Of a DNA stretch of 33,742 nucleotides, positions 15,824 through 25,251 are shown one piece after another (position 1 is the first letter of the stretch; the number at the start of each line of letters is the position of its first letter). The stretch comes from a bacterium. GTDB taxonomy: Bacteria > UBA10199 > DSSB01. The position numbers and the translations under genes are program-made. The DNA is taken from NCBI GenBank assembly GCA_035281585.1, contig DATEDP010000012.1, positions 1 through 33,742 of the forward strand, given 5' to 3'. The notes below the pieces were generated by a model. That model saw only the letters and a program-made list of their open reading frames with translations. It made no database searches and was not told where the DNA came from.

Positions 15824-17322
15824 TCCGGACTCCTCGGCGCCGGAAAGATTTCCAGGCTTTGAATCAGCGGCATGAAAATTTCGGCCGGCAAGCCGGGATG
15901 GATCAAGGCCGCAACCAGTGCCGGATGGGTCCGCTTGAGGTTCTCGAAAAATTCCGGCGAGCTCATCGGCACGTCGTAGAGCGAAAAATGGGCTTCGTCG
16001 TAGCGGAGGCGCTGGACATAGCGCAGCCAGATCCTCTCGTAGATGTCGACCAATTCGTCGTGGGAATAGAAATCCGTGATCCACGGATCGTCCCGCAGCA
16101 TCGGATGGTGGCGGAAGGGCGAATCTGCAGCCAATAAATCGTGACGCCTCATCAGGAGCCGGGCCGCCAGCGGATGATGGGCGGCAAGATAGGCGATCAG
16201 GTCGCGAAAGGCCGGCGGATGGGCCTCGAGCCGTTGTTCGATGGTGTGAATCTCGCGGTCGGCTCGAGTCGGGTCATGGGCCATCCAATGGCGGATGGCT
16301 TCGCCAAGCTCCGACCGGTTTTGAGTGGGGCCTGGCTGACGCCGGCGCCGGAATTCCTCGAGCGAGACGACGTTGTCCGGCCGATTCCTCGGCCCTCGGC
16401 CGCCCTCATCGTTGTTTCCGCTCATGAAGAGCGGCTCCCAGAAAGACGAAGCCCAGGCTGGCTGGGGGAGAAGCGTTGTGAGATTTGGAGAGACCGAGAT
16501 CCGCTCCAATGCGGAGCTTCGCCTCGCTAGGCTCCTTTCCCAGTGCCGCCAGCTCTCGCCGAGCAGGCTCCGGCTCAACCTTGCCCCGACCTGAAAGTGC
16601 AGCAGCGTCGCCAGCGAATCGATCAGCAAGTTGGAGCCGTGAAGCCGTTCGCGTAGGCCCGCTCGGGCTTCCAGCTCATGGGCCAACAGAATGCCGCCGA
16701 ACAAACCGCCTTGCCGCAAGCCGATGCCGAGCAGCCCCGAGCGGGGGGCCAAGGCCCCGGTCAGGAGGCCGCCGGTCCGCAGGGCGCCGAGCACCAAAAA
16801 GCTGGAAGCCCATTCCCGACCCAAGACCGAGTGATTCCATTCCAGCTCCCGGCCCAGGCTCCGATCGCCCAAACGATGGGCCAGGGGAAATACCGTTGCT
16901 TCCACCCCGAAGCCGGCCGCGCCGGCGAGGATCCGGGAACCGCCCAGACGAGCTAAGCTTAGAAAACGGGTGAGGCGAAAAGCCGCGCCGGCGACGGTCA
17001 TGGCGAAGAGTGCGGCGGGATCGGCGGCTTCTTGGAGAAATCGGCTGGCGAAGGCTTCGGCTCGGTCGCCTAGCCGGCCTTCGCCGCGGAGGGCTGCCCA
17101 GCGGGCATGGGCCCTTTCCCGAATCGAGGCGGGAAAAACGGCCTCTCGGCCTAGCTCGGAGTAAAGATCGGCGGCGGCCTCGACCCGTCCCTGCGCGAAG
17201 GCGCCGGCGGCGCTCGCGAGCATGGCTTCACCGCGCAACTCAGGGTCGCGTTCGCGGCGCAGCGCTGCGAGCTCAGCTAGGGGGATTTCATATTGGTGTG
17301 TGCCCCGAACGTCATAGACCAA
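15820..17322 (-). CDS. Modular paralogue E (unknown), tandem relative of the 546-aa protein
   Basis: 500 aa. The start is TTG 17322, supported by GGAGG five bases upstream. Residues 14-80 are TPR-like (LRRERDPELRGEAMLASAAG). Residues about 95-262 are the shared hydrophobic module (PAALFAMTVAGAAFRLTRFL, FGVEATVFPLAHRLG, LRQGGLFGGILLAHELEA, LIDSLATLLHFQVGARLS, HWE). A Gly/Asn-rich spacer then leads to VVSLEEFRRRR near residue 318, followed by an about 160-residue helical domain. The VVSLEE(F/Y)RRR motif and the helical domain (REIHTIEQRLEAHP, LAARLLMRRHDLLAADS) are shared with the 546-aa protein just upstream, so the two arose by duplication. The stop overlaps the 1406-aa gene by four bases. 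No function can be assigned. Confidence 0.83.
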   Translation of the reverse strand: MVYDVRGTHQYEIPLAELAALRRERDPELRGEAMLASAAGAFAQGRVEAAADLYSELGREAVFPASIRERAHARWAALRGEGRLGDRAEAFASRFLQEAADPAALFAMTVAGAAFRLTRFLSLARLGGSRILAGAAGFGVEATVFPLAHRLGDRSLGRELEWNHSVLGREWASSFLVLGALRTGGLLTGALAPRSGLLGIGLRQGGLFGGILLAHELEARAGLRERLHGSNLLIDSLATLLHFQVGARLSRSLLGESWRHWERSLARRSSALERISVSPNLTTLLPQPAWASSFWEPLFMSGNNDEGGRGPRNRPDNVVSLEEFRRRRQPGPTQNRSELGEAIRHWMAHDPTRADREIHTIEQRLEAHPPAFRDLIAYLAAHHPLAARLLMRRHDLLAADSPFRHHPMLRDDPWITDFYSHDELVDIYERIWLRYVQRLRYDEAHFSLYDVPMSSPEFFENLKRTHPALVAALIHPGLPAEIFMPLIQSLEIFPAPRSPE

Positions 17323-17393
17323 TGGACCTCCGGGTTTGCTTCATTCTCGCTAAGTTAGGGGAAAGGTTGCCAATAAACGGGAGGGGAAGCCGG

Positions 17394-19034
17394 TTAATGC
17401 CGGTCAAAGATGCCGAGCCACCAGGAAAGGTGCCGGAACTGCTCGTCGGTCAACAGCGGATCGCGCCAGGCTTCGGCGAGCTCGGCCGGCAGCCGCTCGA
17501 AGATCCGGCGGGATTCGGCCGGATTCAGCCGGAGGGCCGACCGGGGATGGCCGGCGAAGTCGATGGCTTCCAAGTAGCGTTCCAAGCCGAGCTGGAAGAT
17601 TTCATGGCGCTCGACCTCATCGGGATAGCGGTCCCGAAGGCGCTCGCCGGTGGCCTCCCGCAGTTTGGGCGAAAGCCGGAGCCAGGAGCCATCGCGGACC
17701 AGGTTGAGCCGAACGGCGAGCAACTGAGCCGCTACCGGTCGGCGGATCGCCAATACTCCCAAAGTGGTGGTGAGCTCGGGCGAATGGCTGGCCAAACGCT
17801 CGCGGAGGGCGCGGAATTCCCGGTCCGGCGGGATGGGCGTTTCGGCCAACCAAAGGATCATCGCCGTCCGCAGCTGACTCAGCCAATCTTCGCGGGTATA
17901 AGACAGGGCGAGCCGGTCGGAGCGCGCGGGCTGGTCTGCGGGATTGGGTTGGCTTATTTCATCTTGGGCCGGCCGCGCCGGGGATTGAGAGATTCGGCGG
18001 CGGTACTCCTCCAGCGAAACGACCTTGGCTCCGCCCCTCGGGCGAGAGGAACCGTCATTGCCGCTGCCGCCCTGCATCAGGGTGATCTCGAGACCCCGGA
18101 ATGCATCGCTTCGACCGAGCGCGGGGCTTTGACCGGCAGGCGCCAAAGCCGGCGGCAAGGGTCCGAATAGATCCGGAAAGCTTCGGCTCAGGGCCGCGCT
18201 CTGGCTCTCGGTTCGAATTTCCCAGCGCCGCAGCCCCGCGCCGGCGAGCTGGCGGCTCAGCCGGCCGGCCGCATTGAAAACCAAGAGAGTCGAGAGTGAA
18301 TCGACCAGCGCGACCGCTCCGCCGCTCCGCTCGCGCCAGCCGGCCCGAGTCTCCAATTCTCGGCCGAGGAGGATGCCGCCGAACATTCCGGCCTGCTGGA
18401 TCGCCGGCCTCCCTACGCCGCTGTGGGGAGCCAGGCTGCCGGAAACGAGCCCGCCGGCCCGCAAAGCGCCCAACATCAAGAAGCTTGCGGCTAGCTCCCT
18501 TTCCAAGAGCGGGGCGCTCCATTCCGAGGGCCGGCCCCGGGCCCAGCCGCCCAGCCGAGCGGCCAGCGGAAAGGCCGGCGCTTCGACGGCGAAGCCGGCC
18601 AGGCCGGCGAGGGCCCGAGCGCCGAAACCCCGAGTGAAAAGGTTGGCGGCAGGATTGGCCGCCAGTCGACCCAGAGCCAGCCAACGAACGCTGTGAAAGG
18701 CGGTGCCGGCGACGGTCATGGCGAAAAGGGCGGCCGGGTCGGTGACTTGTTGGAAAAAACGGCTGAGGAAGATTTCAGTCGAGGAGCTTAGGTCGCCTTC
18801 GCCGCGCAACGCGGCCAGGCGCGCGCGGGCCCGTTGGCGAACCGCGACCGGAAGCGACGGGTCTTGGCTCAGCTCGCCATAAAGCGAAGCGGCGGGCTCG
18901 GGGTCCTCGCGCCGGGCGATCCGCCGCGCTAAGTCGAGCAAAGCCTCGCCGCGCAATTCGGGATCGCGCTCGCGATCCAAAGCGGCCAGCTCCGGCAAAT
19001 TCAATTGGCTTGGCCCCCGAATGCCAATGACCAT
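17394..19034 (-). CDS. Modular paralogue F (unknown), first gene of the 15-kb run
   Basis: 546 aa from ATG 19034, with AAGGCG upstream. Residues 14-78 are TPR-like (LDRERDPELRGEALLDLARR). Residues about 98-272 are the shared module (PAALFAMTVAGTAFHSVRWL, FAVEAPAFPLAARLG, LAASFLMLGALRAGGLVSG, IQQAGMFGGILLGRELE, VDSLSTLLVFNAAGRLS, RWE). A disordered Gly/Ser spacer then leads to VVSLEEYRRR at about 338-347 and a helical C-terminal domain matching that of the 500-aa neighbour (DREFRALRERLASHSPEL, VAAQLLAVRLNLVRDGS). It is divergently oriented from priA with about 90 bases between; no clear promoter box was seen there. The product is likely cytoplasmic or membrane-associated; no export signal is seen. 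Confidence 0.83.
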   Translation of the reverse strand: MVIGIRGPSQLNLPELAALDRERDPELRGEALLDLARRIARREDPEPAASLYGELSQDPSLPVAVRQRARARLAALRGEGDLSSSTEIFLSRFFQQVTDPAALFAMTVAGTAFHSVRWLALGRLAANPAANLFTRGFGARALAGLAGFAVEAPAFPLAARLGGWARGRPSEWSAPLLERELAASFLMLGALRAGGLVSGSLAPHSGVGRPAIQQAGMFGGILLGRELETRAGWRERSGGAVALVDSLSTLLVFNAAGRLSRQLAGAGLRRWEIRTESQSAALSRSFPDLFGPLPPALAPAGQSPALGRSDAFRGLEITLMQGGSGNDGSSRPRGGAKVVSLEEYRRRISQSPARPAQDEISQPNPADQPARSDRLALSYTREDWLSQLRTAMILWLAETPIPPDREFRALRERLASHSPELTTTLGVLAIRRPVAAQLLAVRLNLVRDGSWLRLSPKLREATGERLRDRYPDEVERHEIFQLGLERYLEAIDFAGHPRSALRLNPAESRRIFERLPAELAEAWRDPLLTDEQFRHLSWWLGIFDRH

Positions 19035-19123
19035 TCTATCGCCTTGTCGAAGTCCAGCTCAAAAGGTTGTGCCGCGACAAGAGGCTTGCGTCGGGAGCCC
19101 TGGGGTTCGTAGAGATCCGGCGA

Positions 19124-21136
<2,013 letters not shown>

Positions 21137-21141
21137 AGGAA

Positions 21142-21193
21142 GCGGGACTAAGGCCCTGGCTGCAGAATTGTAGCAAGGGGCTTTAGCCCCGCC
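21142..21193. repeat. REP palindrome pair, left of the transposase
   Basis: TGTAGCAAGGGGCTTTAGCC (start about 21169) is an inverted copy of the degenerate GCGGGACTAAGGCCC (21142-21156). The same unit occurs three more times on the other side of the transposase gene. It lies just after the priA stop. Confidence 0.75.
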
Positions 21194-21197
21194 TTTC

Positions 21198-21656
21198 CTA
21201 GATCAATCGTTCGATATTAAAAACCAAGGATCCGGAAAACGGATAGTTCCGGTAATCTTTCACCAGACCTGCGCGCACAGGGTTTTCTAATATGTACCGC
21301 ACGAAAGGCTCGAGCTTTTCTTCCCGAGCGATGACTTGATCGTAATAACTCCCTTGCCAGAGGGATTCTCGATGGGTTTGCTTGTACCAAAAACCACTTA
21401 ACTGTTTGAAAAGTTCGATGCACTTCTTTAAATCCGAAAAAAGGGAGCCTCCCCGCAACAATAGATGAAGATGATCGGGCATGAAACAATAGCACCAAAT
21501 CTCAAACTTATACTTTTCGCACGCTTGTTTTAAGAATTTGATGCAAGCTTGGACAACCGAGTCCTCTATAAATTTGGATTGTTTGCCCATGCAGCAAACC
21601 GTTAGGGCATAGGCCCATTCTCCTTGGTAATTAAATTTGAGTCTTGGTCCTGCCAT
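21198..21656 (-). CDS. REP-associated tyrosine transposase (RAYT, IS200-like Y1)
   Basis: 152 aa. These HUH/Y1 single-strand nucleases are thought to spread or maintain REP palindromes. Seen: the metal-binding HUH motif in YCFMPDHLHLLLRGG, the central FKQLSGFWYKQTH with LWQGSYYDQVI, and the catalytic-Tyr helix around FVRYILENPVRAGLV. Length is typical for RAYTs. It is more AT-rich than its neighbours and is flanked closely on both sides by GCGGGGCTAAAGCCCC-type palindromes, as expected for a RAYT locus. Orientation is opposite to priA and def, so it interrupts that block. No flanking target duplication was identified by eye. Confidence 0.92.
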   Translation of the reverse strand: MAGPRLKFNYQGEWAYALTVCCMGKQSKFIEDSVVQACIKFLKQACEKYKFEIWCYCFMPDHLHLLLRGGSLFSDLKKCIELFKQLSGFWYKQTHRESLWQGSYYDQVIAREEKLEPFVRYILENPVRAGLVKDYRNYPFSGSLVFNIERLI

Positions 21657-21660
21657 ACGA

Positions 21661-21787
21661 GCGGGGCTGAAGCTCCTGGCTACGGGAGTACAAGTTCAGT
21701 GCCAAATCTTGTAGCAAGGGGCTTTAGTCCCCCGCTTGCGCGAAACGATGGACTTGGAAATGGCGGGGCTAAAGCCCCTTGCTACGG
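21661..21787. repeat. Cluster of three REP palindromes, right of the transposase
   Basis: Copies at 21661-21687 (GCGGGGCTGAAGCTCCTGGC, degenerate), 21710-21736 (inverted, TGTAGCAAGGGGCTTTAGTC) and 21762-21787 (GGCGGGGCTAAAGCCCCTTG). The alternating orientation is that of a BIME-like mosaic. They fill the gap between the transposase start and def. Confidence 0.8.
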
Positions 21788-21813
21788 GGTCTTGGCTGTA
21801 GGATGAATAGACT

Positions 21814-22335
21814 ATGCTCGAAATCCTGAAATACCCCGACAAGCGCCTCCGCGAGAAATCCCAGCCGGTGGATCCCGAGGAGATCGGCAAGGCTTATTTT
21901 CAAGAGCTGCTCGACGAGATGTTCCACACGATGTACGCCGCGCCGGGCGTGGGCCTGGCGGCGGTCCAGATCGGCGTCTTGAAGCGGATGATGGTGCTCG
22001 ACGTCGGGATCAACGAGGGTGAGCTGATCGTGCGCGACCCCAAGGTCGTCATCAATCCCAGCTTCACGCTGCGCGAAGGCGAGGTGGTTTGGGAGGAAGG
22101 CTGCCTGAGCTGTCCCGATTTGGTCGTGCCGGTGAAGCGGGCCCAACGGGTCGTGGTCGAGGCCCTCGACCGCCAAGGCCAAGCCGTCACCCTCGAGGGA
22201 CAGGATTTGCTGGCGGTGGCCTTGCAGCATGAGGTCGATCACATGGACGGCATCCTCATCCTCGACAAGCTGAGCCGGCTCAAGCAGGACCTCTATCGCG
22301 ACAAGGTGAAGAAGGGCCAAACGGTGGTGCGCTAG
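21814..22335 (+). CDS. def: Peptide deformylase
   Basis: 173 aa. Cytoplasmic metalloenzyme that removes the formyl group from the N-terminal Met of new proteins. All three motifs are present: GVGLAAVQIG (motif 1), EEGCLSCPD with the metal-binding Cys (motif 2) and QHEVDHMDG with the HExxH metal ligands (motif 3). The N-terminus LEILKYPDKRLREKS is standard. The start at ATG 21814 has AGGA eight bases upstream. fmt follows one base after the stop, so the two are certainly co-transcribed. Confidence 0.97.
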   Translation: MLEILKYPDKRLREKSQPVDPEEIGKAYFQELLDEMFHTMYAAPGVGLAAVQIGVLKRMMVLDVGINEGELIVRDPKVVINPSFTLREGEVVWEEGCLSCPDLVVPVKRAQRVVVEALDRQGQAVTLEGQDLLAVALQHEVDHMDGILILDKLSRLKQDLYRDKVKKGQTVVR

Positions 22336-22336
22336 C

Positions 22337-23269
22337 ATGGCCCGTTACGTCTTCATGGGTTCGCCCGAAATCGCGGTGCCCTCGCTGCAGGCTTTGCAGA
22401 GCGCCGGCCATCAAGGCCTGGCGGTCGTCACCCAGCCCGACAAGCCCAAGGGCCGGGGCCAGGTCCTGAGCCCGCCGGCGGTGAAGGTGGCGGCCGAAGC
22501 GCTCGGGCTTCCGGTCTTGCAACCCGAGAAAATCAAAGCCAACCCCGACTTCGTCGAAAGCCTGCGCCGGCTGGAGCCCGAGCTGATCGTGGTCGTCGCC
22601 TATGGAAAAATCCTGCCGCCCGAGGTTTTGCGGATTCCCGAAATCTGCTGCGTCAATCTGCATTTTTCGCTCTTGCCCAAATACCGCGGCGCTGCCTGCG
22701 TGGCCTACGCCCTGATCGAGGGCCAAGCGGAGAGCGGGGTGACGACCATCGTGATGGACGAAGGCCTCGACACCGGGCCGATCCTCCTCCAATGGAGCGA
22801 GCCGATTTTGCCGGCCGACACCGCCGGCTCCCTCGCCGGCCGCTTGGCCGACTTGGGCGCCCAGGCCTTGGTCCAGACCGTGGCCGGATTGGAACGGGGC
22901 AATATCCATCCGACGCCCCAAAACGAGGCCGAAGCCAGCCTAGCCCCCTTGCTCCATAAGGAGGAGGGCCGAGTCGATTGGACCCGGCCGGCGGCCGAAA
23001 TTTACAACCGCTATCGCGGGCTGACGCCTTGGCCGGGGGCCTTCACGTTCTTGAACGGCAAACGAATCGTGCTCAGCGAGCTGGCCCCGGCCGAGCCGGC
23101 CGCCGCCCTCAAGCCGGGCAGCCTCTGGCCGGGTTCCGGCGGCCGAATCTTGGTGGCGACCGGTCAAGGCGCCCTCGAAATTCGGCGGCTCAAGCCGGAG
23201 GGAAAAAGCGTTTTGAACGCCGCCGATTTTATGCGAGGCTTGGCCGCAACCGAGCTCGTCTTTTCTTAA
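22337..23269 (+). CDS. fmt: Methionyl-tRNA formyltransferase
   Basis: 310 aa, the usual length. Transfers formyl from 10-formyl-THF to initiator Met-tRNA. Seen: MARYVFMGSPEIAVPSLQAL at the start; VVAYGKILPPEVL; the active-site region VNLHFSLLPKYRGAACVAYA with the catalytic Asn and His; TTIVMDEGLDTGPIL with the catalytic Asp; and a C-terminal OB-like tRNA-binding domain (RYRGLTPWPGAFTFLNGKRI). The family normally has N-x-H-x-S-L-L-P-x-x-R-G-A-A-P; here the last Pro is Cys. Works with def, whose stop is one base upstream. Confidence 0.97.
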   Translation: MARYVFMGSPEIAVPSLQALQSAGHQGLAVVTQPDKPKGRGQVLSPPAVKVAAEALGLPVLQPEKIKANPDFVESLRRLEPELIVVVAYGKILPPEVLRIPEICCVNLHFSLLPKYRGAACVAYALIEGQAESGVTTIVMDEGLDTGPILLQWSEPILPADTAGSLAGRLADLGAQALVQTVAGLERGNIHPTPQNEAEASLAPLLHKEEGRVDWTRPAAEIYNRYRGLTPWPGAFTFLNGKRIVLSELAPAEPAAALKPGSLWPGSGGRILVATGQGALEIRRLKPEGKSVLNAADFMRGLAATELVFS

Positions 23270-23275
23270 AATTTT

Positions 23276-23935
23276 ATGGCCAAACTCATTGCCCCATCCA
23301 TTCTTTCCGCCGATTTCTCGCGCTTGGCCGAAGAGGTTCGCGCGGTCGAGGCCGCCGGCGCCGACATCATCCACTTCGACGTGATGGACGGCCATTTCGT
23401 GCCCAACATCACGGTCGGCCCCTTGGTCCTGGAATCGGTGCGCAAGATCACCAAGCTTCCGATCGACGCCCACTTGATGATCGACCACCCCGATCAATTC
23501 GTCGCCGATTTCATCAAGGCCGGCGCCAACTACGTCAGCGTCCACGTCGAGGCTTCGCGCCATCTCCACCGTTCGATTCAATTGATCCGCAGCCTCGGAG
23601 CCAAGGCCGGCGTCGCGCTCAATCCGCACACGCCGGTGGCGTCGATGGGTTACATCCTCGACGAAGTCGATTTCATCTTGGTGATGACGGTCAATCCCGG
23701 CTTCGGCGGCCAAAAGTTCATCCCGGCCGCCTTCAAGAAGGTCGAGGAGCTCGACAAGATTCGCCGCGAGCACGGCTTCTCTTTTCAGATCGAAGTCGAC
23801 GGCGGCATCAAGGTCGAGAACATCGCCGAAGTTTCCAGAGCCGGCGTCGATTGGTTCGTGGCCGGCTCGGCGATCTTCAACGGCGGCGACTACGCCGCGA
23901 CCATCCGCAAGATGCGCCAAGCCCTGGCCGGCTGA
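23276..23935 (+). CDS. rpe: Ribulose-phosphate 3-epimerase
   Basis: 219 aa TIM-barrel enzyme of the pentose phosphate pathway interconverting ribulose 5-phosphate and xylulose 5-phosphate. Seen: APSILSADFSRLAEEV, the metal site HFDVMDGHFVPNITVGP, DAHLMIDHPDQFV, NPHTPV, MTVNPGFGGQKFIP, EVDGGIK and the phosphate-binding VAGSAIFNGGDY. It starts six bases after the fmt stop and is the last gene of the priA-def-fmt-rpe block. It converges on a minus-strand gene 41 bases away. Confidence 0.98.
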   Translation: MAKLIAPSILSADFSRLAEEVRAVEAAGADIIHFDVMDGHFVPNITVGPLVLESVRKITKLPIDAHLMIDHPDQFVADFIKAGANYVSVHVEASRHLHRSIQLIRSLGAKAGVALNPHTPVASMGYILDEVDFILVMTVNPGFGGQKFIPAAFKKVEELDKIRREHGFSFQIEVDGGIKVENIAEVSRAGVDWFVAGSAIFNGGDYAATIRKMRQALAG

Positions 23936-23942
23936 TCTCTTA

Positions 23943-23962
23943 CCCTTCTTTTTCAAAGGGGG
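23943..23962. repeat. Short dispersed palindrome (CCCTT...AAAGGGGG type)
   Basis: CCCTTCTTTTTCAAAGGGGG lies between the convergent rpe and the Cys-rich gene. A better copy is inside dnaX at 28747-28767. It could also serve as a weak bidirectional terminator hairpin here. Confidence 0.6.
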
Positions 23963-23976
23963 AAATTCGGGAAAAT

Positions 23977-24603
23977 TTAACGCCGAAGATTCAGCGAGCA
24001 ACCGCCGCCGCCGCCGAATTCGGCTCCGTCGAGCGGGTTGCCGCCGGTGGGCGTGGAGTCGCAGGCGTCGCCGACGCCGTCGCCATCCCGATCGAACTGC
24101 TCGGGATTGGCCTTGTTCGGGCAATTGTCGGCTTGACCGTCCTCGCCCTCGCTGGGAATTCCGTCGCCGTCGGGATCCCCATCCGGATCTTCGCTCGGAT
24201 CGGGGCCGGGACCCTCGCTGGGGCTCGGACTGGGGCTGGGACTGGGCTCGACGACCTCGCAGGCCACGACCGCGCTGTCGCAATCAACCTCGCAGGCCTC
24301 CTCGCCCGGCTCGCAGATCAAATCGCCGCAAATCTGGGGGCAGTCCTCGGGGCAAGTGACGTGGTTCTCGATGCCGTCGCAGAGCAGGTCGCCGCAGGGG
24401 CCGCAATCCAGCGGGCAGGAGTCGGGATCTTCATAGGGCTGGCAGAGCAGATCGCCGCAATCGCCGCAGTCGCTCGGGCAAGTGTCGGCGGCTTCGCCGT
24501 CGCCGCAGGCGCAAAGGAAGTTGCCGCAGAAGTCCGACGCTTCGGCCTCGGGCAAAGGCAGGAAAACCAAGGACAGCAAAAAGAAGAGAGCTAGTTTAGC
24601 CAC
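23977..24603 (-). CDS. Exported Cys-rich protein with CGDxxC repeats and thrombospondin type 3 repeat
   Basis: 208 aa from GTG 24603, which overlaps the stop of the preceding gene. An N-terminal signal peptide (VAKLALFFLLSLVFLPLPEA) is followed by four Cys-rich units of the form CGDxLCxxxExxxxCPxDC (residues about 24-105), a Ser/Pro-Glu-Asp-rich spacer (PSPSPSPSEGPGPDPSEDPD), and a thrombospondin type 3 calcium-binding stretch (DNCPNKANPEQFDRDGDGVG, then DACD). The tail is GGGGGCSLNLRR. Such proteins are common on the surface of Myxococcota and relatives. The terminal Gly5-Cys recalls Cys-containing sorting tails, but no membrane segment follows. Likely exported and disulfide-rich. It is translationally coupled to the DUF1566 gene. 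Function unknown. Confidence 0.85.
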   Translation of the reverse strand: MAKLALFFLLSLVFLPLPEAEASDFCGNFLCACGDGEAADTCPSDCGDCGDLLCQPYEDPDSCPLDCGPCGDLLCDGIENHVTCPEDCPQICGDLICEPGEEACEVDCDSAVVACEVVEPSPSPSPSPSEGPGPDPSEDPDGDPDGDGIPSEGEDGQADNCPNKANPEQFDRDGDGVGDACDSTPTGGNPLDGAEFGGGGGCSLNLRR

Positions 24604-25156
24604 GCACGCACCATACTCCGGCGTCTTCTTCCCGCGGATGCTCGATGGCTCCGCCACCCAGGACGTCGACGATCCAAGCACCGGGCTCGCCCGAGGCGGT
24701 GTCGGTCAAGGTGGGCTCGGAACTCCAAAACAGGGTGTTGGATTCCAGGGTAAAAGGATGGCCGGCCGGAAGCTCATAGCTGGCTCCGCAACCGCCGGGG
24801 CTGCATGAAACTCTTAACTCCAGGAGGCTGAGCAGCTCCGAAGGGCGGGGCAAGCGCCAGCCGGCAATCCCGTGCCGGCCGTTGGGCTCGGCTCCGACCG
24901 AGTTGATGTAGCAAACGCTGACAGCATTGGTCCAATGGGTGATGGCGCCGTGCGGCTCCTTCGTCCAGATCAAGCCGGTGCTGCGATCGAGCACCGCCAG
25001 ATTGTAAAATTCGGGCAGCACCACGAAGCGCTTGGTCGCATCGGCGATATAGGCCCAAGGTTTATTGCCGGCGTGGAGCGAACCGGCTGCGAAGAAGAGA
25101 AAGGCGAAGACACAAGCCCGAACTAGCTTGGCTGGACGAACAAAAAAGCAATGCAT
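24596..25156 (-). CDS. Exported DUF1566 (Lcl C-terminal domain) protein
   Basis: 186 aa. An N-terminal signal peptide (VRACVFAFLFFAAGSLHA) precedes a single DUF1566 domain: VLDRSTGLIWTKE, THWTNAVSVCYIN, GIAGWRLPRPSELLSLLELR, TLFWSSEPT, WIVDVLGGGA and the closing VWCVRG. The domain is frequent in extracellular proteins of Deltaproteobacteria and is related to C-type-lectin-like folds; no enzymatic role is known. A good promoter (TTGACA, 17 bases, GAAAAT) lies 50-78 bases upstream. The stop codon overlaps the start of the Cys-rich gene, so the two form a small operon of surface or periplasmic proteins. Confidence 0.9.
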   Translation of the reverse strand: MHCFFVRPAKLVRACVFAFLFFAAGSLHAGNKPWAYIADATKRFVVLPEFYNLAVLDRSTGLIWTKEPHGAITHWTNAVSVCYINSVGAEPNGRHGIAGWRLPRPSELLSLLELRVSCSPGGCGASYELPAGHPFTLESNTLFWSSEPTLTDTASGEPGAWIVDVLGGGAIEHPREEDAGVWCVRG

Positions 25157-25205
25157 GAAGCCCCCAGGTAAACGTGAATGGATTGAATGAAACCCCTACC
25201 CCCAA

Positions 25206-25234
25206 ATTTTCCAGGAGAGAGGCACTCTTGTCAA
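25206..25234 (-). promoter_or_regulatory. Sigma70-type promoter for the DUF1566/Cys-rich operon
   Basis: On the minus strand a perfect TTGACA (25234-25229), a 17-base spacer, then GAAAAT (25211-25206, four of six matches). A start near 25199 would leave an about 43-base leader before the ATG at 25156. It sits between the glpK stop and this operon. Confidence 0.5.
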
Positions 25235-25251
25235 TTCCCATTCCCGGGTTT

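Noticed and set aside
21137-21813. CRISPR array
   Set aside because: The repeats are palindromic, alternate in orientation and are unevenly spaced; they fit REP elements.
22940-24594. Long frames on both strands overlapping the 3' part of fmt, rpe and the Cys-rich gene
   Set aside because: They cross well-defined genes and contain only Arg/Ala/Gln-rich translation.
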